Shown piece after piece: positions 21,639-31,896 of a stretch of DNA of 64,000 nucleotides. The notes below the pieces were generated by a model. The model had not been told where the DNA came from and did no database searches. It saw nothing but the letters and a program-made list of their open reading frames with translations. The stretch covers positions 1-64,000 of the forward strand of contig NZ_FNCT01000009.1 in assembly GCF_900100495.1 (NCBI RefSeq), given 5' to 3'. How positions within the stretch are numbered: position 1 is the first letter of the stretch; each line of letters begins with the position of its first letter. The translations under genes were made by a program, and so were the position numbers. The DNA comes from Pseudomonas benzenivorans. Lineage in GTDB: Bacteria > Pseudomonadota > Gammaproteobacteria > Pseudomonadales > Pseudomonadaceae.

Positions 21639-23561
21639 ATGAGTATTTTCAGTCACTTCCAACAGCGATTCGAGGCGACCCGCCAGGAGGAATGCTCCCT
21701 CCAGGAGTACCTCGAACTGTGCAAGCAGGATCGCAGCGCCTACGCCACGGCCGCCGAACGCCTGCTGCTGGCGATTGGTGAGCCGGAACTGCTCGACACC
21801 TCAAGCAACTCGCGGCTGTCGCGGATCTTCTCCAACAAGGTGATCCGCCGCTATCCATCCTTCGCCGACTTCCATGGCATGGAAGAGTGCATCGACCAGA
21901 TCGTTTCCTACTTCCGCCATGCCGCCCAAGGCCTGGAAGAGAAGAAACAGATCCTCTACCTGCTCGGTCCGGTCGGCGGCGGCAAGTCGTCGCTGGCGGA
22001 GAAACTCAAGCAACTGATGGAGAAAGTCCCCTTCTATGCGATCAAGGGCTCGCCGGTGTTCGAGTCGCCACTCGGCCTGTTCAACGCCACCGAGGACGGC
22101 GCCATCCTCGAAGAGGAATACGGCATTCCCCAACGCTACCTGAACAGCATCATGTCGCCCTGGGCGACCAAGCGCCTGGCCGAGTTCGGCGGCGATATCA
22201 GCCAGTTCCGCGTGGTCAAGCTGTACCCGTCGATCCTCAACCAGATCGGCATCGCCAAGACCGAACCGGGCGACGAGAACAACCAGGACATCTCCTCGCT
22301 GGTCGGCAAGGTCGACATCCGCAAGCTCGAGGAATTCCCGCAGAACGACGCCGATGCCTACAGCTACTCCGGCGCCCTGTGTCGCGCCAACCAGGGCCTG
22401 ATGGAATTCGTCGAGATGTTCAAGGCGCCGATCAAGGTGCTGCACCCGCTGCTGACCGCTACCCAGGAGGGCAACTACAACAGTACCGAGGGCCTCGGGG
22501 CGATTCCCTACAGCGGCATCCTGCTGGCCCACTCCAACGAGTCGGAATGGCACAACTTCCGCAACAACAAGAACAACGAGGCGTTCATCGACCGCATCTA
22601 CATCGTCAAGGTGCCCTACTGCCTACGCGTCACCGACGAGATCAAGATCTACGAGAAGCTCCTCACCAACAGCTCCCTGGCCAACGCCCACTGCGCGCCG
22701 GACACCCTGAAGATGCTCGCCCAGTTCTCCGTGCTTAGCCGCCTGAAGGAACCGGAGAACTCGAACATCTACTCGAAGATGCGCGTCTATGATGGCGAGA
22801 ACCTCAAGGACACCGACCCCAAGGCCAAGTCGATCCAGGAGTACCGCGACGCCGCCGGCGTCGACGAGGGCATGAACGGCCTGTCGACCCGCTTCGCCTT
22901 CAAGATCCTCTCCAAGGTGTTCAACTTCGACCCGCATGAGGTGGCTGCCAACCCGGTGCACCTGCTGTACGTGTTGGAACAGCAGATCGAACAGGAGCAG
23001 TTCCCCGCCGAGACGCGCGAGCGTTACCTGCGCTTCATCAAGGAGTACCTGGCGCCGCGCTACATCGAGTTCATCGGCAAGGAGATCCAGACCGCCTACC
23101 TGGAGTCTTACAGCGAGTACGGCCAGAACATCTTCGACCGCTACGTGCTGTATGCCGACTTCTGGATCCAGGATCAGGAGTACCGCGACCCGGAAACCGG
23201 CGAAATCCTCAACCGCGTGGCCCTCAACGAGGAACTGGAGAAGATCGAGAAACCGGCCGGGATCAGCAATCCGAAGGATTTCCGCAACGAGATCGTCAAC
23301 TTCGTATTGCGCGCCCGCGCCAACAACAACGGCAAGAACCCGACCTGGCTCAGCTACGAGAAGTTGCGCGTGGTGATCGAGAAGAAAATGTTCTCCAACA
23401 CCGAAGACCTGCTGCCGGTCATCAGCTTCAACGCCAAGGCGAGCAAGGAGGATCAACAGAAACACAACGACTTCGTCACTCGAATGGTCGAGCGCGGCTA
23501 TACCGACAAGCAGGTGCGCCTGTTGTCCGAATGGTACCTACGCGTACGGAAGTCGCAGTAA
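21639..23561 (+). CDS. prkA: PrkA/YeaG family serine protein kinase (AAA+)
   Basis: 640 residues. N-terminal AAA domain with Walker A GPVGGGKS at 110-117, and a C-terminal PrkA kinase-related domain (about 390-620). PrkA proteins phosphorylate serine on partner proteins and, in enterobacteria, act in nutrient and stationary stress. It is always grouped with a DUF444 protein and a SpoVR protein, as here: prkA, 86-bp gap, DUF444, 4-nt overlap, SpoVR. The leader holds a UUCG hairpin and the first gap a second hairpin. Confidence 0.94.
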   Translation: MSIFSHFQQRFEATRQEECSLQEYLELCKQDRSAYATAAERLLLAIGEPELLDTSSNSRLSRIFSNKVIRRYPSFADFHGMEECIDQIVSYFRHAAQGLEEKKQILYLLGPVGGGKSSLAEKLKQLMEKVPFYAIKGSPVFESPLGLFNATEDGAILEEEYGIPQRYLNSIMSPWATKRLAEFGGDISQFRVVKLYPSILNQIGIAKTEPGDENNQDISSLVGKVDIRKLEEFPQNDADAYSYSGALCRANQGLMEFVEMFKAPIKVLHPLLTATQEGNYNSTEGLGAIPYSGILLAHSNESEWHNFRNNKNNEAFIDRIYIVKVPYCLRVTDEIKIYEKLLTNSSLANAHCAPDTLKMLAQFSVLSRLKEPENSNIYSKMRVYDGENLKDTDPKAKSIQEYRDAAGVDEGMNGLSTRFAFKILSKVFNFDPHEVAANPVHLLYVLEQQIEQEQFPAETRERYLRFIKEYLAPRYIEFIGKEIQTAYLESYSEYGQNIFDRYVLYADFWIQDQEYRDPETGEILNRVALNEELEKIEKPAGISNPKDFRNEIVNFVLRARANNNGKNPTWLSYEKLRVVIEKKMFSNTEDLLPVISFNAKASKEDQQKHNDFVTRMVERGYTDKQVRLLSEWYLRVRKSQ

Positions 23562-23579
23562 CCGTAGCTGCACGCCACG

Positions 23580-23614
23580 GGCCGCAGGCTTCGGGCAAAC
23601 ACCTGCCTGCGGCC
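23580..23614 (+). promoter_or_regulatory. Stem-loop between prkA and the DUF444 gene
   Basis: Arms GGCCGCAGGC and GCCTGCGGCC pair perfectly over 10 bp around a 15-nt loop, 19 nt after the prkA stop. No T-run follows. It may set the relative stability of the two parts of the operon mRNA. Confidence 0.5.
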
Positions 23615-23647
23615 TGAGGCCTGTCGCCTGAAGCGGCCGGAGGGCCT

Positions 23648-24919
23648 ATGAGCTATGTCATCGACCGACGTCTGAACGGCAAGAACAAAAGCACGGTGAA
23701 CCGCCAGCGCTTCTTGCGGCGGTACCGCGAGCACATCAAGAAGGCGGTGGAGGAAGCCGTCAGCCGTCGTTCCATCACCGATATGGAGCACGGTGAGCAG
23801 ATCAGTATTCCCGGTCGCGATATCGACGAGCCGGTGCTGCACCACGGCCGTGGGGGCAAGCAGAGCATCGTTCATCCGGGCAACAAGGAATTCACCGCCG
23901 GCGAACGCATTCCGCGTCCGCCAGGCGGGGGCGCCGGCCGGGGCGCCGGCAAGGCCAGCAACACCGGCGAGGGCATGGATGAGTTCGTCTTCCAGATCAC
24001 CCAGGAAGAGTTTCTCGACTTCATGTTCGAGGATCTGGAACTGCCCAACCTGGTCAAACGCCACCTGACCGGCGCCGACACCTTCAAGACCGTGCGCGCC
24101 GGCATCAGCAACGAGGGCAATCCGTCACGCATCAATATCGTCCGCACCCTGCGCTCGGCCCATGCCCGACGCATCGCCCTGTCCGGCAGCAGCCGGGCCA
24201 AGCTGAAAGCCGCGCAAGTCGAACTGGAACGCCTGAAGCGCGAAGAACCGGACAACTTCGGCGATATTCAGGAATTGGAGGCGGAAATCAGCAAGCTGCA
24301 TGCGCGGATCAATCGCGTGCCGTTCCTCGACACCTTCGACCTCAAGTACAACCTGCTGGTCAAGCAGCCCAACCCCAGCTCGAAAGCGGTGATGTTCTGC
24401 CTGATGGACGTCTCCGGCTCGATGACCCAGGCCACCAAGGACATCGCCAAGCGCTTCTTCATCCTCCTGTACCTGTTCCTCAAACGGAACTACGACAAGA
24501 TCGACGTGGTGTTCATCCGCCACCACACCAGTGCCAAGGAAGTGGACGAGGAGGAGTTCTTCTATTCCCGCGAGACTGGCGGCACCATCGTCTCCAGCGC
24601 GCTCAAGCTGATGCAGGAGGTCATGGCCGAACGCTACCCGATCAACGAGTGGAATATCTATGCCGCCCAGGCGTCGGATGGCGACAACTGGAATGACGAC
24701 TCGCCGATCTGTCGGGATATATTGATCAAGCAGATCATGCCGTACGTGCAGTACTTCACCTACGTCGAGATCACTCCGCGCGAACACCAGGCGCTGTGGT
24801 TCGAGTACGAGCAGGTCTGCGAAGCGTTCGCCGACACCTTCGCCCAGCAACAGTTGGTCTCGGCGGCCGACATCTACCCAGTGTTCCGCGAACTGTTCCA
24901 GCGGAGGCTCACGACATGA
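23648..24919 (+). CDS. DUF444 / YeaH-YhbH family protein
   Basis: 423 residues of the UPF0229 family. Conserved N-terminus ([34 protein letters not shown]) and a C-terminal von Willebrand A-like region beginning [17 protein letters not shown], where DxSGS is a MIDAS-type metal site. Function is not established. Constant linkage to prkA and spoVR points to a shared stress pathway. The start has GGAGGG 4 nt upstream. Confidence 0.92.
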   Translation: MSYVIDRRLNGKNKSTVNRQRFLRRYREHIKKAVEEAVSRRSITDMEHGEQISIPGRDIDEPVLHHGRGGKQSIVHPGNKEFTAGERIPRPPGGGAGRGAGKASNTGEGMDEFVFQITQEEFLDFMFEDLELPNLVKRHLTGADTFKTVRAGISNEGNPSRINIVRTLRSAHARRIALSGSSRAKLKAAQVELERLKREEPDNFGDIQELEAEISKLHARINRVPFLDTFDLKYNLLVKQPNPSSKAVMFCLMDVSGSMTQATKDIAKRFFILLYLFLKRNYDKIDVVFIRHHTSAKEVDEEEFFYSRETGGTIVSSALKLMQEVMAERYPINEWNIYAAQASDGDNWNDDSPICRDILIKQIMPYVQYFTYVEITPREHQALWFEYEQVCEAFADTFAQQQLVSAADIYPVFRELFQRRLTT

Positions 24920-26496
24920 CCGCATATGACGGCGCCACGCAAGAAAGGAAGCGCCAACCGCTCTCCACCGGATCGGAGTGGACCTTCGAATTGATTCGCG
25001 CCTACGATCGCGAAATCGGTCGGATCGCCGAACGCTATGCGCTGGACACCTACCCGAACCAGATCGAGTTGATCACCGCCGAGCAGATGATGGATGCCTA
25101 TGCCTCGGTGGGCATGCCGCTGGGCTATCACCACTGGTCCTATGGCAAGCACTTCCTCAGCACCGAGAAAGGCTACAAGCGCGGGCAGATGGGCCTGGCC
25201 TACGAAATCGTGATCAACTCCGACCCGTGCATCGCCTACCTGATGGAAGAGAACACCATGTGCATGCAGGCGCTGGTGGTGGCCCATGCCTGCTATGGCC
25301 ATAACAGCTTCTTCAAGGGCAACTACCTGTTCCGCACCTGGACCGATGCCAGCTCGATCATCGATTACCTGGTCTTCGCCAAGCAGTACATCACCCAATG
25401 CGAAGAGCGCCACGGCATCGACGCCGTGGAAGACCTGCTGGACTCCTGCCACGCCCTGATGAACTACGGGGTCGACCGTTACAAGCGGCCCTACCCGATT
25501 TCCGCCGAGGAAGAGCGACGCCGGCAGAAGGAACGCGAGGAACACCTGCAGAAGCAGATCAACGATCTCTGGCGCACCATTCCCAAGGGCTCCGGCAAGC
25601 GCGGCGAGCACGACAACAAGCGCTTCCCGCCGGAACCCCAGGAAAACATCCTGTACTTCCTGGAAAAACATGCGCCGCTGCTCGAGCCCTGGCAACGCGA
25701 AGTGATCCGCATCGTGCGCAAGATCGCCCAGTACTTCTACCCGCAGCGCCAGACCCAGGTGATGAACGAGGGTTGGGCCTGCTTCTGGCACTACACCCTG
25801 ATGAACGACCTGTACGACGAGGGCCTGGTCACCGACGGTTTCATGATCGAATTCCTCCAGTCGCACACCAGCGTGATCTACCAGCCGCCGTTCGACAGCC
25901 CCTACTACAGCGGCATCAACCCTTATACCCTCGGCTTCGCCATGTATCGCGACATCCGCCGGGTCTGCGAGGAGCCCACCGAGGAAGACCGGCGCTGGTT
26001 TCCCGACATCGCCGGCAGCGACTGGCTGAGCACCCTGAAATTCGCCATGAAGAGCTTCAAGGACGAGAGTTTCATCCTGCAATACCTATCGCCCAAGGTG
26101 ATCCGCGACCTCAAGCTGTTCAGCATCCTCGACGACGACCAGAAGGATGAGCTGATCGTCCCGGCGATCCACGACGAGGCCGGCTACCGCACCATCCGCG
26201 AAACCCTCGCGGCGCAGTACAACCTGGGTAACCGCGAACCGAATGTGCAGATCTGGAGCATCGACCGCCGCGGCGACCGCTCGCTGACCCTGCGCCACCA
26301 GCAGCACGACCGCAAGCCGCTGGGTAGTTCCACCGAAGAGGTGATGAAGCACCTGCACCGCCTGTGGGGCTTCGATATCCATCTGGAGACCATGCAGGGC
26401 GATCAACTGATCGATACCCAGCACGTTCCGCCCAAAGGCGAGACCGACCCCGCCAGCGACTACCCGCGCCTCGACCTGATCATTCCGCCCATTTGA
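24916..26496 (+). CDS. SpoVR/YcgB family protein
   Basis: 526 residues; near-continuous match in pattern to SpoVR proteins ([73 protein letters not shown]). In Bacillus it affects spore cortex; in proteobacteria it travels with PrkA and a DUF444 protein and its role is unknown. I start at [12 protein letters not shown], whose ATG overlaps the preceding TGA stop (ATGA). Confidence 0.93.
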   Translation: MTAYDGATQERKRQPLSTGSEWTFELIRAYDREIGRIAERYALDTYPNQIELITAEQMMDAYASVGMPLGYHHWSYGKHFLSTEKGYKRGQMGLAYEIVINSDPCIAYLMEENTMCMQALVVAHACYGHNSFFKGNYLFRTWTDASSIIDYLVFAKQYITQCEERHGIDAVEDLLDSCHALMNYGVDRYKRPYPISAEEERRRQKEREEHLQKQINDLWRTIPKGSGKRGEHDNKRFPPEPQENILYFLEKHAPLLEPWQREVIRIVRKIAQYFYPQRQTQVMNEGWACFWHYTLMNDLYDEGLVTDGFMIEFLQSHTSVIYQPPFDSPYYSGINPYTLGFAMYRDIRRVCEEPTEEDRRWFPDIAGSDWLSTLKFAMKSFKDESFILQYLSPKVIRDLKLFSILDDDQKDELIVPAIHDEAGYRTIRETLAAQYNLGNREPNVQIWSIDRRGDRSLTLRHQQHDRKPLGSSTEEVMKHLHRLWGFDIHLETMQGDQLIDTQHVPPKGETDPASDYPRLDLIIPPI

Positions 26497-26557
26497 TCGG
26501 TTGACCCGCATGCCGGGGCTGTCCAGCATCCACAGCAGACTCCATGAGACCGCCGCG

Positions 26558-27067
26558 ATGCGCCTGTTTATCGTTCTGCTGCTGTGCCTGGGCCTGGCCA
26601 CCTGCACCACGCATACCCCCAGGGTAGAGGTGCTCAGCCCCGCCAGCCAAGACCTGGCCGGCCATCACAGCTTCGAACTGATCGCCCCGGAGCCGGCGAT
26701 GATCGGCGAGATCCCACTGCGCAACCGCTATACCCAACTCGATCGCCTGCTGCGCCAGAACCTGACCCGGCGCGGCTACCGCGAGAGTCGGCAGGCGGAG
26801 TTACGGGTGTATTACTGGCTGGCCGTGCAAGACAACCTGCTGCAGTTCAAGGTCGACGTACCGCCACCCAATCCGCTTGGTCCCTACCAAGCCATCCACC
26901 GTTTGCGCGACGCAACCGGCACCCTGCGTGTGCGCCTCACCGACCGCGACGACCGGTTGCTCTGGGAAGGCGTGGTCGACACCGGCCTCAGCCCCGCACG
27001 CGACAGCGCCGAACTGCTCGAGCGCGCCACCCACGCCCTCACCCAGCAAATTCCTGTCGCCCACTGA
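26558..27067 (+). CDS. Small lipoprotein, DUF4136-like
   Basis: 169 residues with a type II signal peptide MRLFIVLLLCLGLATC whose lipobox LATC predicts acylation of Cys16. The mature part, beginning TTHTPRVEVLSPASQDLAGHHSFELI, then a pattern of paired strands and RVYYWLAVQDNLLQFKVD, resembles DUF4136-type envelope lipoproteins; that match is by pattern only. It follows the SpoVR gene by 61 bp and may share its transcript. Confidence 0.7.
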   Translation: MRLFIVLLLCLGLATCTTHTPRVEVLSPASQDLAGHHSFELIAPEPAMIGEIPLRNRYTQLDRLLRQNLTRRGYRESRQAELRVYYWLAVQDNLLQFKVDVPPPNPLGPYQAIHRLRDATGTLRVRLTDRDDRLLWEGVVDTGLSPARDSAELLERATHALTQQIPVAH

Positions 27068-27177
27068 AAGCGGCGATGCGCAAGCCGCCGCCATCGCACT
27101 TACCGCCCGCCCCGGCAGGTTAAGCCTTTTCCCTCCGGCCCCCACAACCGCTATCCTCTGCGGCAACGGAGGAAGGC

Positions 27178-28410
27178 ATGCAGATTTACAAAGTGGGTGG
27201 CGCGGTACGCGACCGATTACTCGGAAGACCGGTCGACGAGATCGACTGGGTCGTGGTCGGTGCCACGGCCGAGCAGATGCTGACGCTGGGCTTTCGCCCG
27301 GTGGGCGCGGATTTCCCGGTGTTTCTCCACCCCGAAACCGGCGAGGAATACGCCCTGGCACGTACCGAGCGCAAGAGCGGCCGCGGCTACGGCGGCTTCA
27401 CCTTCTACGCCAGCCCGGACGTCACCCTGGAAGAAGACCTGATCCGCCGCGACCTGACCGTCAACGCCATGGCCGAAGACCAGCAGGGCCGCCTGATCGA
27501 TCCCCATGGCGGCCAACGCGACCTGCAAGCACGGCTCCTGCGCCACGTTTCCCCGGCCTTCGCCGAAGACCCGCTGCGCGTGCTGCGGGTCGCCCGCTTC
27601 GCCGCCCGCTATGCACCACTGGGTTTTCGCGTCGCCTCCCCGACCATGGCGCTGATGCGTCGCCTCAGCGACTCCGGCGAACTGGCCGCCCTCACCGCCG
27701 AGCGCAGCTGGAAGGAAATCTCCCGCGCGCTGCTGGAGCCGCGTCCGGATGTGTTCATTCGGGTCCTGCGCGACTGCGGCGCGCTCAAGGCACTGCTGCC
27801 GGAAGTCGATGCGCTGTTCGGCGTGCCCCAGCCGCCCGCCCATCACCCGGAAATCGATACCGGCCTGCACGTACTCAGCGTCTTGCGCCAATGCGCCGAG
27901 CACCAGCAGCCCTTGACCGTGCGCTGGGCCTGCCTGCTGCACGATGTCGGCAAAGGCCTGACGCCCCGGAGCGAGTGGCCCCGGCATATCGCCCATGAAC
28001 AGCGCGGCCTGAAACTGATCCGCGCCATCAACGAACGCTGCAAGGCGCCGAAAGACTGTCAGGAACTGGCCATGCTGGTCGGCGAATACCATACCCACGG
28101 TCATCGTGCCCTGGAACTGAAACCCACGACCCTGCTCGCGCTGCTGCAGAACTTCGACGCCTACCGACGCCCGCAACGCTTCGAGGAGTTCATCGCCGCC
28201 TGCGAGATGGATGCCCGCGGCCGCGACGGACTGGAGCGGCACGCCTATCCACAGGCCGACTATCTGCGCGGCGCCCTGCAGGCCGCCCGCGCGGTGGCGG
28301 TGCAACCTCTACTGGAACAAGGCTTCAGGGGAGCGGAACTGGGCGAGGCGCTGAAACGCGAACGCTTGAAGGCGCTCAAGGCCTACAAGCAGGCCGCGCC
28401 TCACCCCTAG
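27178..28410 (+). CDS. cca: CCA tRNA nucleotidyltransferase (multifunctional, with HD domain)
   Basis: 410 residues. Class II nucleotidyltransferase head ([22 protein letters not shown] with the metal-binding DxD-type acidic residues, [14 protein letters not shown]), neck and body, then an HD phosphohydrolase domain ([17 protein letters not shown]). It builds or repairs the 3' CCA end of tRNAs. Length matches the proteobacterial multifunctional form. Its TAG stop coincides with the left terminus of a 216-bp MITE-like repeat. Confidence 0.95.
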   Translation: MQIYKVGGAVRDRLLGRPVDEIDWVVVGATAEQMLTLGFRPVGADFPVFLHPETGEEYALARTERKSGRGYGGFTFYASPDVTLEEDLIRRDLTVNAMAEDQQGRLIDPHGGQRDLQARLLRHVSPAFAEDPLRVLRVARFAARYAPLGFRVASPTMALMRRLSDSGELAALTAERSWKEISRALLEPRPDVFIRVLRDCGALKALLPEVDALFGVPQPPAHHPEIDTGLHVLSVLRQCAEHQQPLTVRWACLLHDVGKGLTPRSEWPRHIAHEQRGLKLIRAINERCKAPKDCQELAMLVGEYHTHGHRALELKPTTLLALLQNFDAYRRPQRFEEFIAACEMDARGRDGLERHAYPQADYLRGALQAARAVAVQPLLEQGFRGAELGEALKRERLKALKAYKQAAPHP

Positions 28411-28625
28411 CAGGCCATTGAAAAACTACCTGCGTTGCCGAGGCGTCGTTAAAAACAGGCTCGTATGCGAGCCCAGTCAAAATGCTCATTTACAACACGT
28501 AAACTGCGCTTTTGACTCGCTTCGCTCGCCCTGCGGGCCAGCCTACGGCTGTTACTCCGCTACGCTGCGTTGCGCCTGTTTTTGCCTAGCCTCGGCTGCC
28601 TCGCCTACGCTTTTCAACGGCCTGC
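28410..28625. repeat. MITE-like repeat with long inverted ends downstream of cca
   Basis: The ends GCAGGCCATTGAAAA and TTTTCAACGGCCTGC are inverted copies (14/15), flanked on both sides by TA. Inside are nested hairpins, GGCTCG-TATG-CGAGCC and AGTCAAAA...TTTTGACT, and short G+C palindromes. There is no coding capacity. Architecture and TA flanks suggest a non-autonomous miniature transposon; related sequences are, to my knowledge, common between Pseudomonas genes. An 11-C homopolymer at 28652-28662 follows, 27 bp to the right. Confidence 0.75.
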
Positions 28626-28665
28626 TAGGCCGATGCGGCCCGGGAAAGCCGCCCCCCCCCCCGGG

Positions 28666-29205
28666 CTACAGGGATGGCGGAAAAGTCCGGATCAGCTCGG
28701 CCGGGGTCAACTCGACAGCGCGCCATTGGAACGCCACCGGCCACAGTTGCTGGTCGATCCGCGCGGCCTGCCACAACTCGGCAAAACTGCGCTGCGCCAG
28801 CGGATGCAGACGATCGGGCAGCAACAGCGCCAGCGGCCAGAGCACGAAGGCGTTCTTCAGGATTTCTGCGCGCGGCAGCACCAAGCCGTCGAAATTACCG
28901 ACCAGATCGTCGTACAACAGCACATCGATATCCAACGGCAGCCCCTTACGCTCAGGGGCGTAGCGGCCGTTATCCGCCTCGATGAACTTCAACCGGCGAT
29001 CCAGTTCGCGCAGCGGCAATTCGGTAAAACCGGCAACCACCAGGTTGAAGAATGGCCCGCTCTTGATGCCCACAGCCCGGCTCTCGAACACCGGCGAACA
29101 GCGCATGCCCTGAAGCAGCCCGGCCAGCGCCTCGAGCCCGGCCCGCAGATGGCCTTCGCGCTCGATATTGCTGCCAAGGCCCAGCACCACCGGAGTTAGC
29201 GACAT
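28666..29205 (-). CDS. folK: 2-amino-4-hydroxy-6-hydroxymethyldihydropteridine pyrophosphokinase
   Basis: 179 residues; transfers pyrophosphate from ATP to 6-hydroxymethyl-dihydropterin in folate synthesis. Signatures are VVLGLGSNIEREGHL, the RAVG...FFNLVV strand and LPLDIDVLLYDD, which carries the metal-binding DxD. The start overlaps the folB end by 10 nt, so folB-folK are translated from one mRNA and catalyse consecutive steps. Confidence 0.93.
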   Translation of the reverse strand: MSLTPVVLGLGSNIEREGHLRAGLEALAGLLQGMRCSPVFESRAVGIKSGPFFNLVVAGFTELPLRELDRRLKFIEADNGRYAPERKGLPLDIDVLLYDDLVGNFDGLVLPRAEILKNAFVLWPLALLLPDRLHPLAQRSFAELWQAARIDQQLWPVAFQWRAVELTPAELIRTFPPSL

Positions 29206-29552
29206 CCGCGCTCGATCTCCACACCCACGCCGCCAACGGCTGCCGGCACGGCACCGGGCTTGGTCAGTTTGAGGCGCAACCAGGGAATCTGGAACTCGAC
29301 CATCAACGTCTCGGCCAAACGCTCGGCGAAGGTCTCCACCAGGATGAACTGCGCCTCGCGGGCAAAGGCCTGGACGCGCGCCGCCACCGCGGCATAGTCG
29401 AGCGCCCGGCTCAGGTCGTCGCCAGCCGCCGCCGGGCGGATGTCCCAGCCCAACCACAGGTCCAGGCGCAAGCACTGACGAATGGTGCGTTCCCAGTCGT
29501 AGGCGCCGATCACCGTATCGACTTCCAGACCTTCGATAAAGACTGTGTCCAA
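29196..29552 (-). CDS. folB: Dihydroneopterin aldolase
   Basis: 118 residues; converts 7,8-dihydroneopterin to 6-hydroxymethyl-dihydropterin. FIEGLEVDTVIGAYDWER and the catalytic ETFAERLAE region are typical. No ATG begins the family N-terminus. A TTG (residues LDTVFIEG) with GGAG 7 nt upstream is the only start that gives the usual 117-120 residue length, so this gene probably uses TTG. It is divergent from plsY. Confidence 0.9.
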   Translation of the reverse strand: MDTVFIEGLEVDTVIGAYDWERTIRQCLRLDLWLGWDIRPAAAGDDLSRALDYAAVAARVQAFAREAQFILVETFAERLAETLMVEFQIPWLRLKLTKPGAVPAAVGGVGVEIERGCR

Positions 29553-29627
29553 GCACGCTCTCCGCGGCACGACAAGGGTGCCGCACCTAGTTAGAATCGA
29601 GCCATCCCTCGCCCAGGAATGGATACC

Positions 29628-30197
29628 ATGTTTTGGCTGCTGGCGATCCTCGCCTACCTGCTCGGCTCGCTGTCCTTCGCCATCCTGCTCAGCCGCCTGG
29701 CCGGCGGCCCCGATCCGCGCGCCAGCGGCTCGGGCAACCCCGGCGCCACCAACATGCTGCGGGTCGCCGGTAAACGCCTGGCCATCCTCACCCTGCTCGG
29801 CGACCTGCTCAAAGGCCTGCTGCCCGTGCTGGTCGCCCATTGGCTTGGCCTCGGCCTGCAACAGCAAGCCTGGGTGGGCCTGGCCGCGGTCGTCGGCCAC
29901 CTCTACCCCGCATATTTTCGCCTGCGTGGCGGCAAAGGCGTCGCCACCGCCGCTGGCATGCTCCTGGGGCTCTCCCCCCCGGCCGCACTCCTGGCGCTTG
30001 GCGCCTGGCTGCTGACCTTTGCCCTGACCCGCACCAGCTCGCTGGCGGCGCTGATCGCCACGCCGCTGACCCTGCCACTGCTGGCCTGGCAACAACCTGC
30101 CGCACTACTGCCGATGAGCGTGCTGACCGGCCTAATCACCTGGCGCCACCGCGGCAATCTACGCGATCTGCTCGCCGGGCGTGAGCGGCATTTCTAA
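29628..30197 (+). CDS. plsY: Glycerol-3-phosphate acyltransferase (acyl-phosphate dependent)
   Basis: 189-residue polytopic inner-membrane enzyme that acylates glycerol-3-phosphate with acyl-phosphate, the first membrane step of phospholipid synthesis. Conserved loops are [17 protein letters not shown] and [12 protein letters not shown] prefer the second ATG ([14 protein letters not shown]), which has AGGA at 9-nt spacing; the ATG three codons earlier would sit directly on the AGGA. Confidence 0.92.
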   Translation: MFWLLAILAYLLGSLSFAILLSRLAGGPDPRASGSGNPGATNMLRVAGKRLAILTLLGDLLKGLLPVLVAHWLGLGLQQQAWVGLAAVVGHLYPAYFRLRGGKGVATAAGMLLGLSPPAALLALGAWLLTFALTRTSSLAALIATPLTLPLLAWQQPAALLPMSVLTGLITWRHRGNLRDLLAGRERHF

Positions 30198-30244
30198 GCG
30201 GCAGAGACAGGCCACGCCCCTACCTGCACGCTTATCGCCCAAGC

Positions 30245-31270
30245 CTAAAGCGCTGGCAAAGTCTCCATCGGCCAGCGCGCCTGCACCTTGATGCTCAGGT
30301 CCTCATGCTGGCCGGCCAACAGGCGCTGACAGCCGGCATAGGCGATCATCGCGCCATTGTCGGTGCAGAACGCCGGGCGCGCATAGAACACCCGCCCCTT
30401 CACTCCGGCCAGCATGCTTTCCAGCGACTCGCGCAAGGCCTTGTTGGCGCTGACGCCACCGGCGATCACCAGACGGTTCAGGCCGGTCTGCTTGAGTGCG
30501 CGGCGGCATTTGATGGTGAGGGTGTCGACCACCGCCTGCTGGAACGCCAAGGCGATGTCGCAGCGCGTCTGCTCGCCGTCATCGCCGGCGGCGCGGCACT
30601 GCTGCCAGGTATTCAGGGTAAAGGTCTTCAAGCCGCTGAAGCTGAAATCCAGCCCGGGTCGATCGGTCATCGGCCGCGGGAAGCTGAAGCGCCCCGGCGT
30701 GCCGCGCTCCGCCAGCCGGGCAATTTCCGGCCCGCCCGGGTAGTTGAGTCCCATCAGCTTGGCGGTCTTGTCGAAGGCCTCGCCGGCGGCATCGTCGAGC
30801 GACTCGCCGAGCAGTTGATAGCGGCCGATGCCATCGACCCGCACCAGCTGGGTATGCCCGCCGGAGACCAGCAAGGCGACGAACGGAAAGGCCGGCGGCT
30901 GTTCCTCCAGCATCGGCGCCAGCAGGTGACCTTCCATATGGTGCACGCCGAGAGCCGGAATGCCCCAGGCGAAAGCCAGCGCCTGGGCGCAGGAAGCGCC
31001 CACCAGCAGCGCGCCGACCAGGCCGGGACCGGCGGTATAGGCAATCGCCTCGATATCGCCGGGGACGCAATTGGCCTCCGCCAGCACCTGGCGGATCAGC
31101 GGCAGCATGCGTTTGACGTGATCGCGCGAGGCCAGCTCGGGCACCACTCCGCCGTAGACCCGGTGCAGGTCGATCTGGCTGAACAGCGCATCCGCCAGCA
31201 GGCCGCGCTCGCTGTGATAGAGCGCGACACCGGTTTCGTCGCAGGAGGTTTCCAATCCCAGTACCAGCAT
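30245..31270 (-). CDS. tsaD: tRNA N6-threonylcarbamoyladenosine transferase subunit TsaD
   Basis: 341 residues of the Kae1/Qri7/TsaD ASKHA family. Transfers threonylcarbamoyl to A37 of ANN-decoding tRNAs with TsaB/Tsa[15 protein letters not shown], the metal motif [10 protein letters not shown] and VSGGHTQLV are present. The start is [12 protein letters not shown]; an upstream in-frame ATG adds unrelated residues. It is divergent from rpsU, as in other pseudomonads. Confidence 0.95.
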   Translation of the reverse strand: MLVLGLETSCDETGVALYHSERGLLADALFSQIDLHRVYGGVVPELASRDHVKRMLPLIRQVLAEANCVPGDIEAIAYTAGPGLVGALLVGASCAQALAFAWGIPALGVHHMEGHLLAPMLEEQPPAFPFVALLVSGGHTQLVRVDGIGRYQLLGESLDDAAGEAFDKTAKLMGLNYPGGPEIARLAERGTPGRFSFPRPMTDRPGLDFSFSGLKTFTLNTWQQCRAAGDDGEQTRCDIALAFQQAVVDTLTIKCRRALKQTGLNRLVIAGGVSANKALRESLESMLAGVKGRVFYARPAFCTDNGAMIAYAGCQRLLAGQHEDLSIKVQARWPMETLPAL

Positions 31271-31361
31271 GGGCAGTGCCTTGATTGAGGAGGCGTGACT
31301 CGAAGCCGCGCATGATAATCGGCGCCGGCGCGCCCAGACCAGCGCTTTTCGATCAGAGGCT

Positions 31362-31390
31362 TTGCATTCCGGGCGGCGAGACGGTAACAT
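31362..31390 (+). promoter_or_regulatory. Candidate sigma-70 promoter for rpsU-dnaG-rpoD
   Basis: -35 TTGCAT, 17-bp spacer, -10 TAACAT, ending 85 nt before the rpsU start codon in the tsaD/rpsU divergent gap. Three of six -10 positions are weak against the consensus TATAAT, so the call rests mainly on spacing and place. Confidence 0.5.
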
Positions 31391-31474
31391 CCGCAACCCT
31401 TAAAAACCTACGTCCTCCAGTGCCATTTGCCAGGAGTACGTTACCCCCCGGTATTAAACGAAGGTACGCCCTGG

Positions 31475-31690
31475 ATGCCAGCCGTCAAAGTTAAAGAGAA
31501 CGAACCCTTCGACGTAGCCCTGCGTCGCTTCAAGCGCTCCTGTGAAAAAGCCGGTGTCCTGGCTGAAGTTCGCAGCCGCGAATTCTACGAGAAGCCGACT
31601 GCCGAGCGTAAGCGCAAAGCCGCTGCCGCCGTTAAGCGCCACGCCAAGAAAGTGCAGCGCGAGCAGCGCCGCAGCGTGCGCCTGTACTAA
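31475..31690 (+). CDS. rpsU: 30S ribosomal protein bS21
   Basis: 71 residues, [20 protein letters not shown]... ending in a Lys/Arg-rich tail ([18 protein letters not shown]), exactly the family length. It binds near the 3' end of 16S rRNA and aids initiation. First gene of the macromolecular synthesis operon; a terminator 60 nt downstream attenuates readthrough into dnaG. Confidence 0.97.
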   Translation: MPAVKVKENEPFDVALRRFKRSCEKAGVLAEVRSREFYEKPTAERKRKAAAAVKRHAKKVQREQRRSVRLY

Positions 31691-31750
31691 TAGCGCCGCA
31701 GCGCAGGCTGGTACTGATCAAGTACCGACCGCTTCGCCGCAGCACGCAGC

Positions 31751-31777
31751 GCCCGGCTTAGGCCGGGCTTTGCTTTT
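31751..31777 (+). terminator. Terminator/attenuator between rpsU and dnaG
   Basis: GCCCGGC-TTAG-GCCGGGC stem followed by TTTGCTTTT. In the classical rpsU-dnaG-rpoD operon an imperfect terminator here lowers dnaG expression. The interrupted T-run fits partial termination. Confidence 0.8.
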
Positions 31778-31896
31778 AGACCCCGCACTTCCAGCACAAG
31801 CAGGCACTCCGCCTCGCCAGCCGGCGAATGATCGGAGTTTCTTTGTTTCGGCGTGCCGCTGTCCAGCCGCTCCCCACGGCAGTATCCTGAGCGCCT

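Noticed and set aside
30579..31313. Alternative minus-strand frame within tsaD with a Met start
   Set aside because: It overlaps tsaD in another phase, is Gly/Arg/Ala-rich and has no motif, while TsaD motifs are all in the chosen frame.
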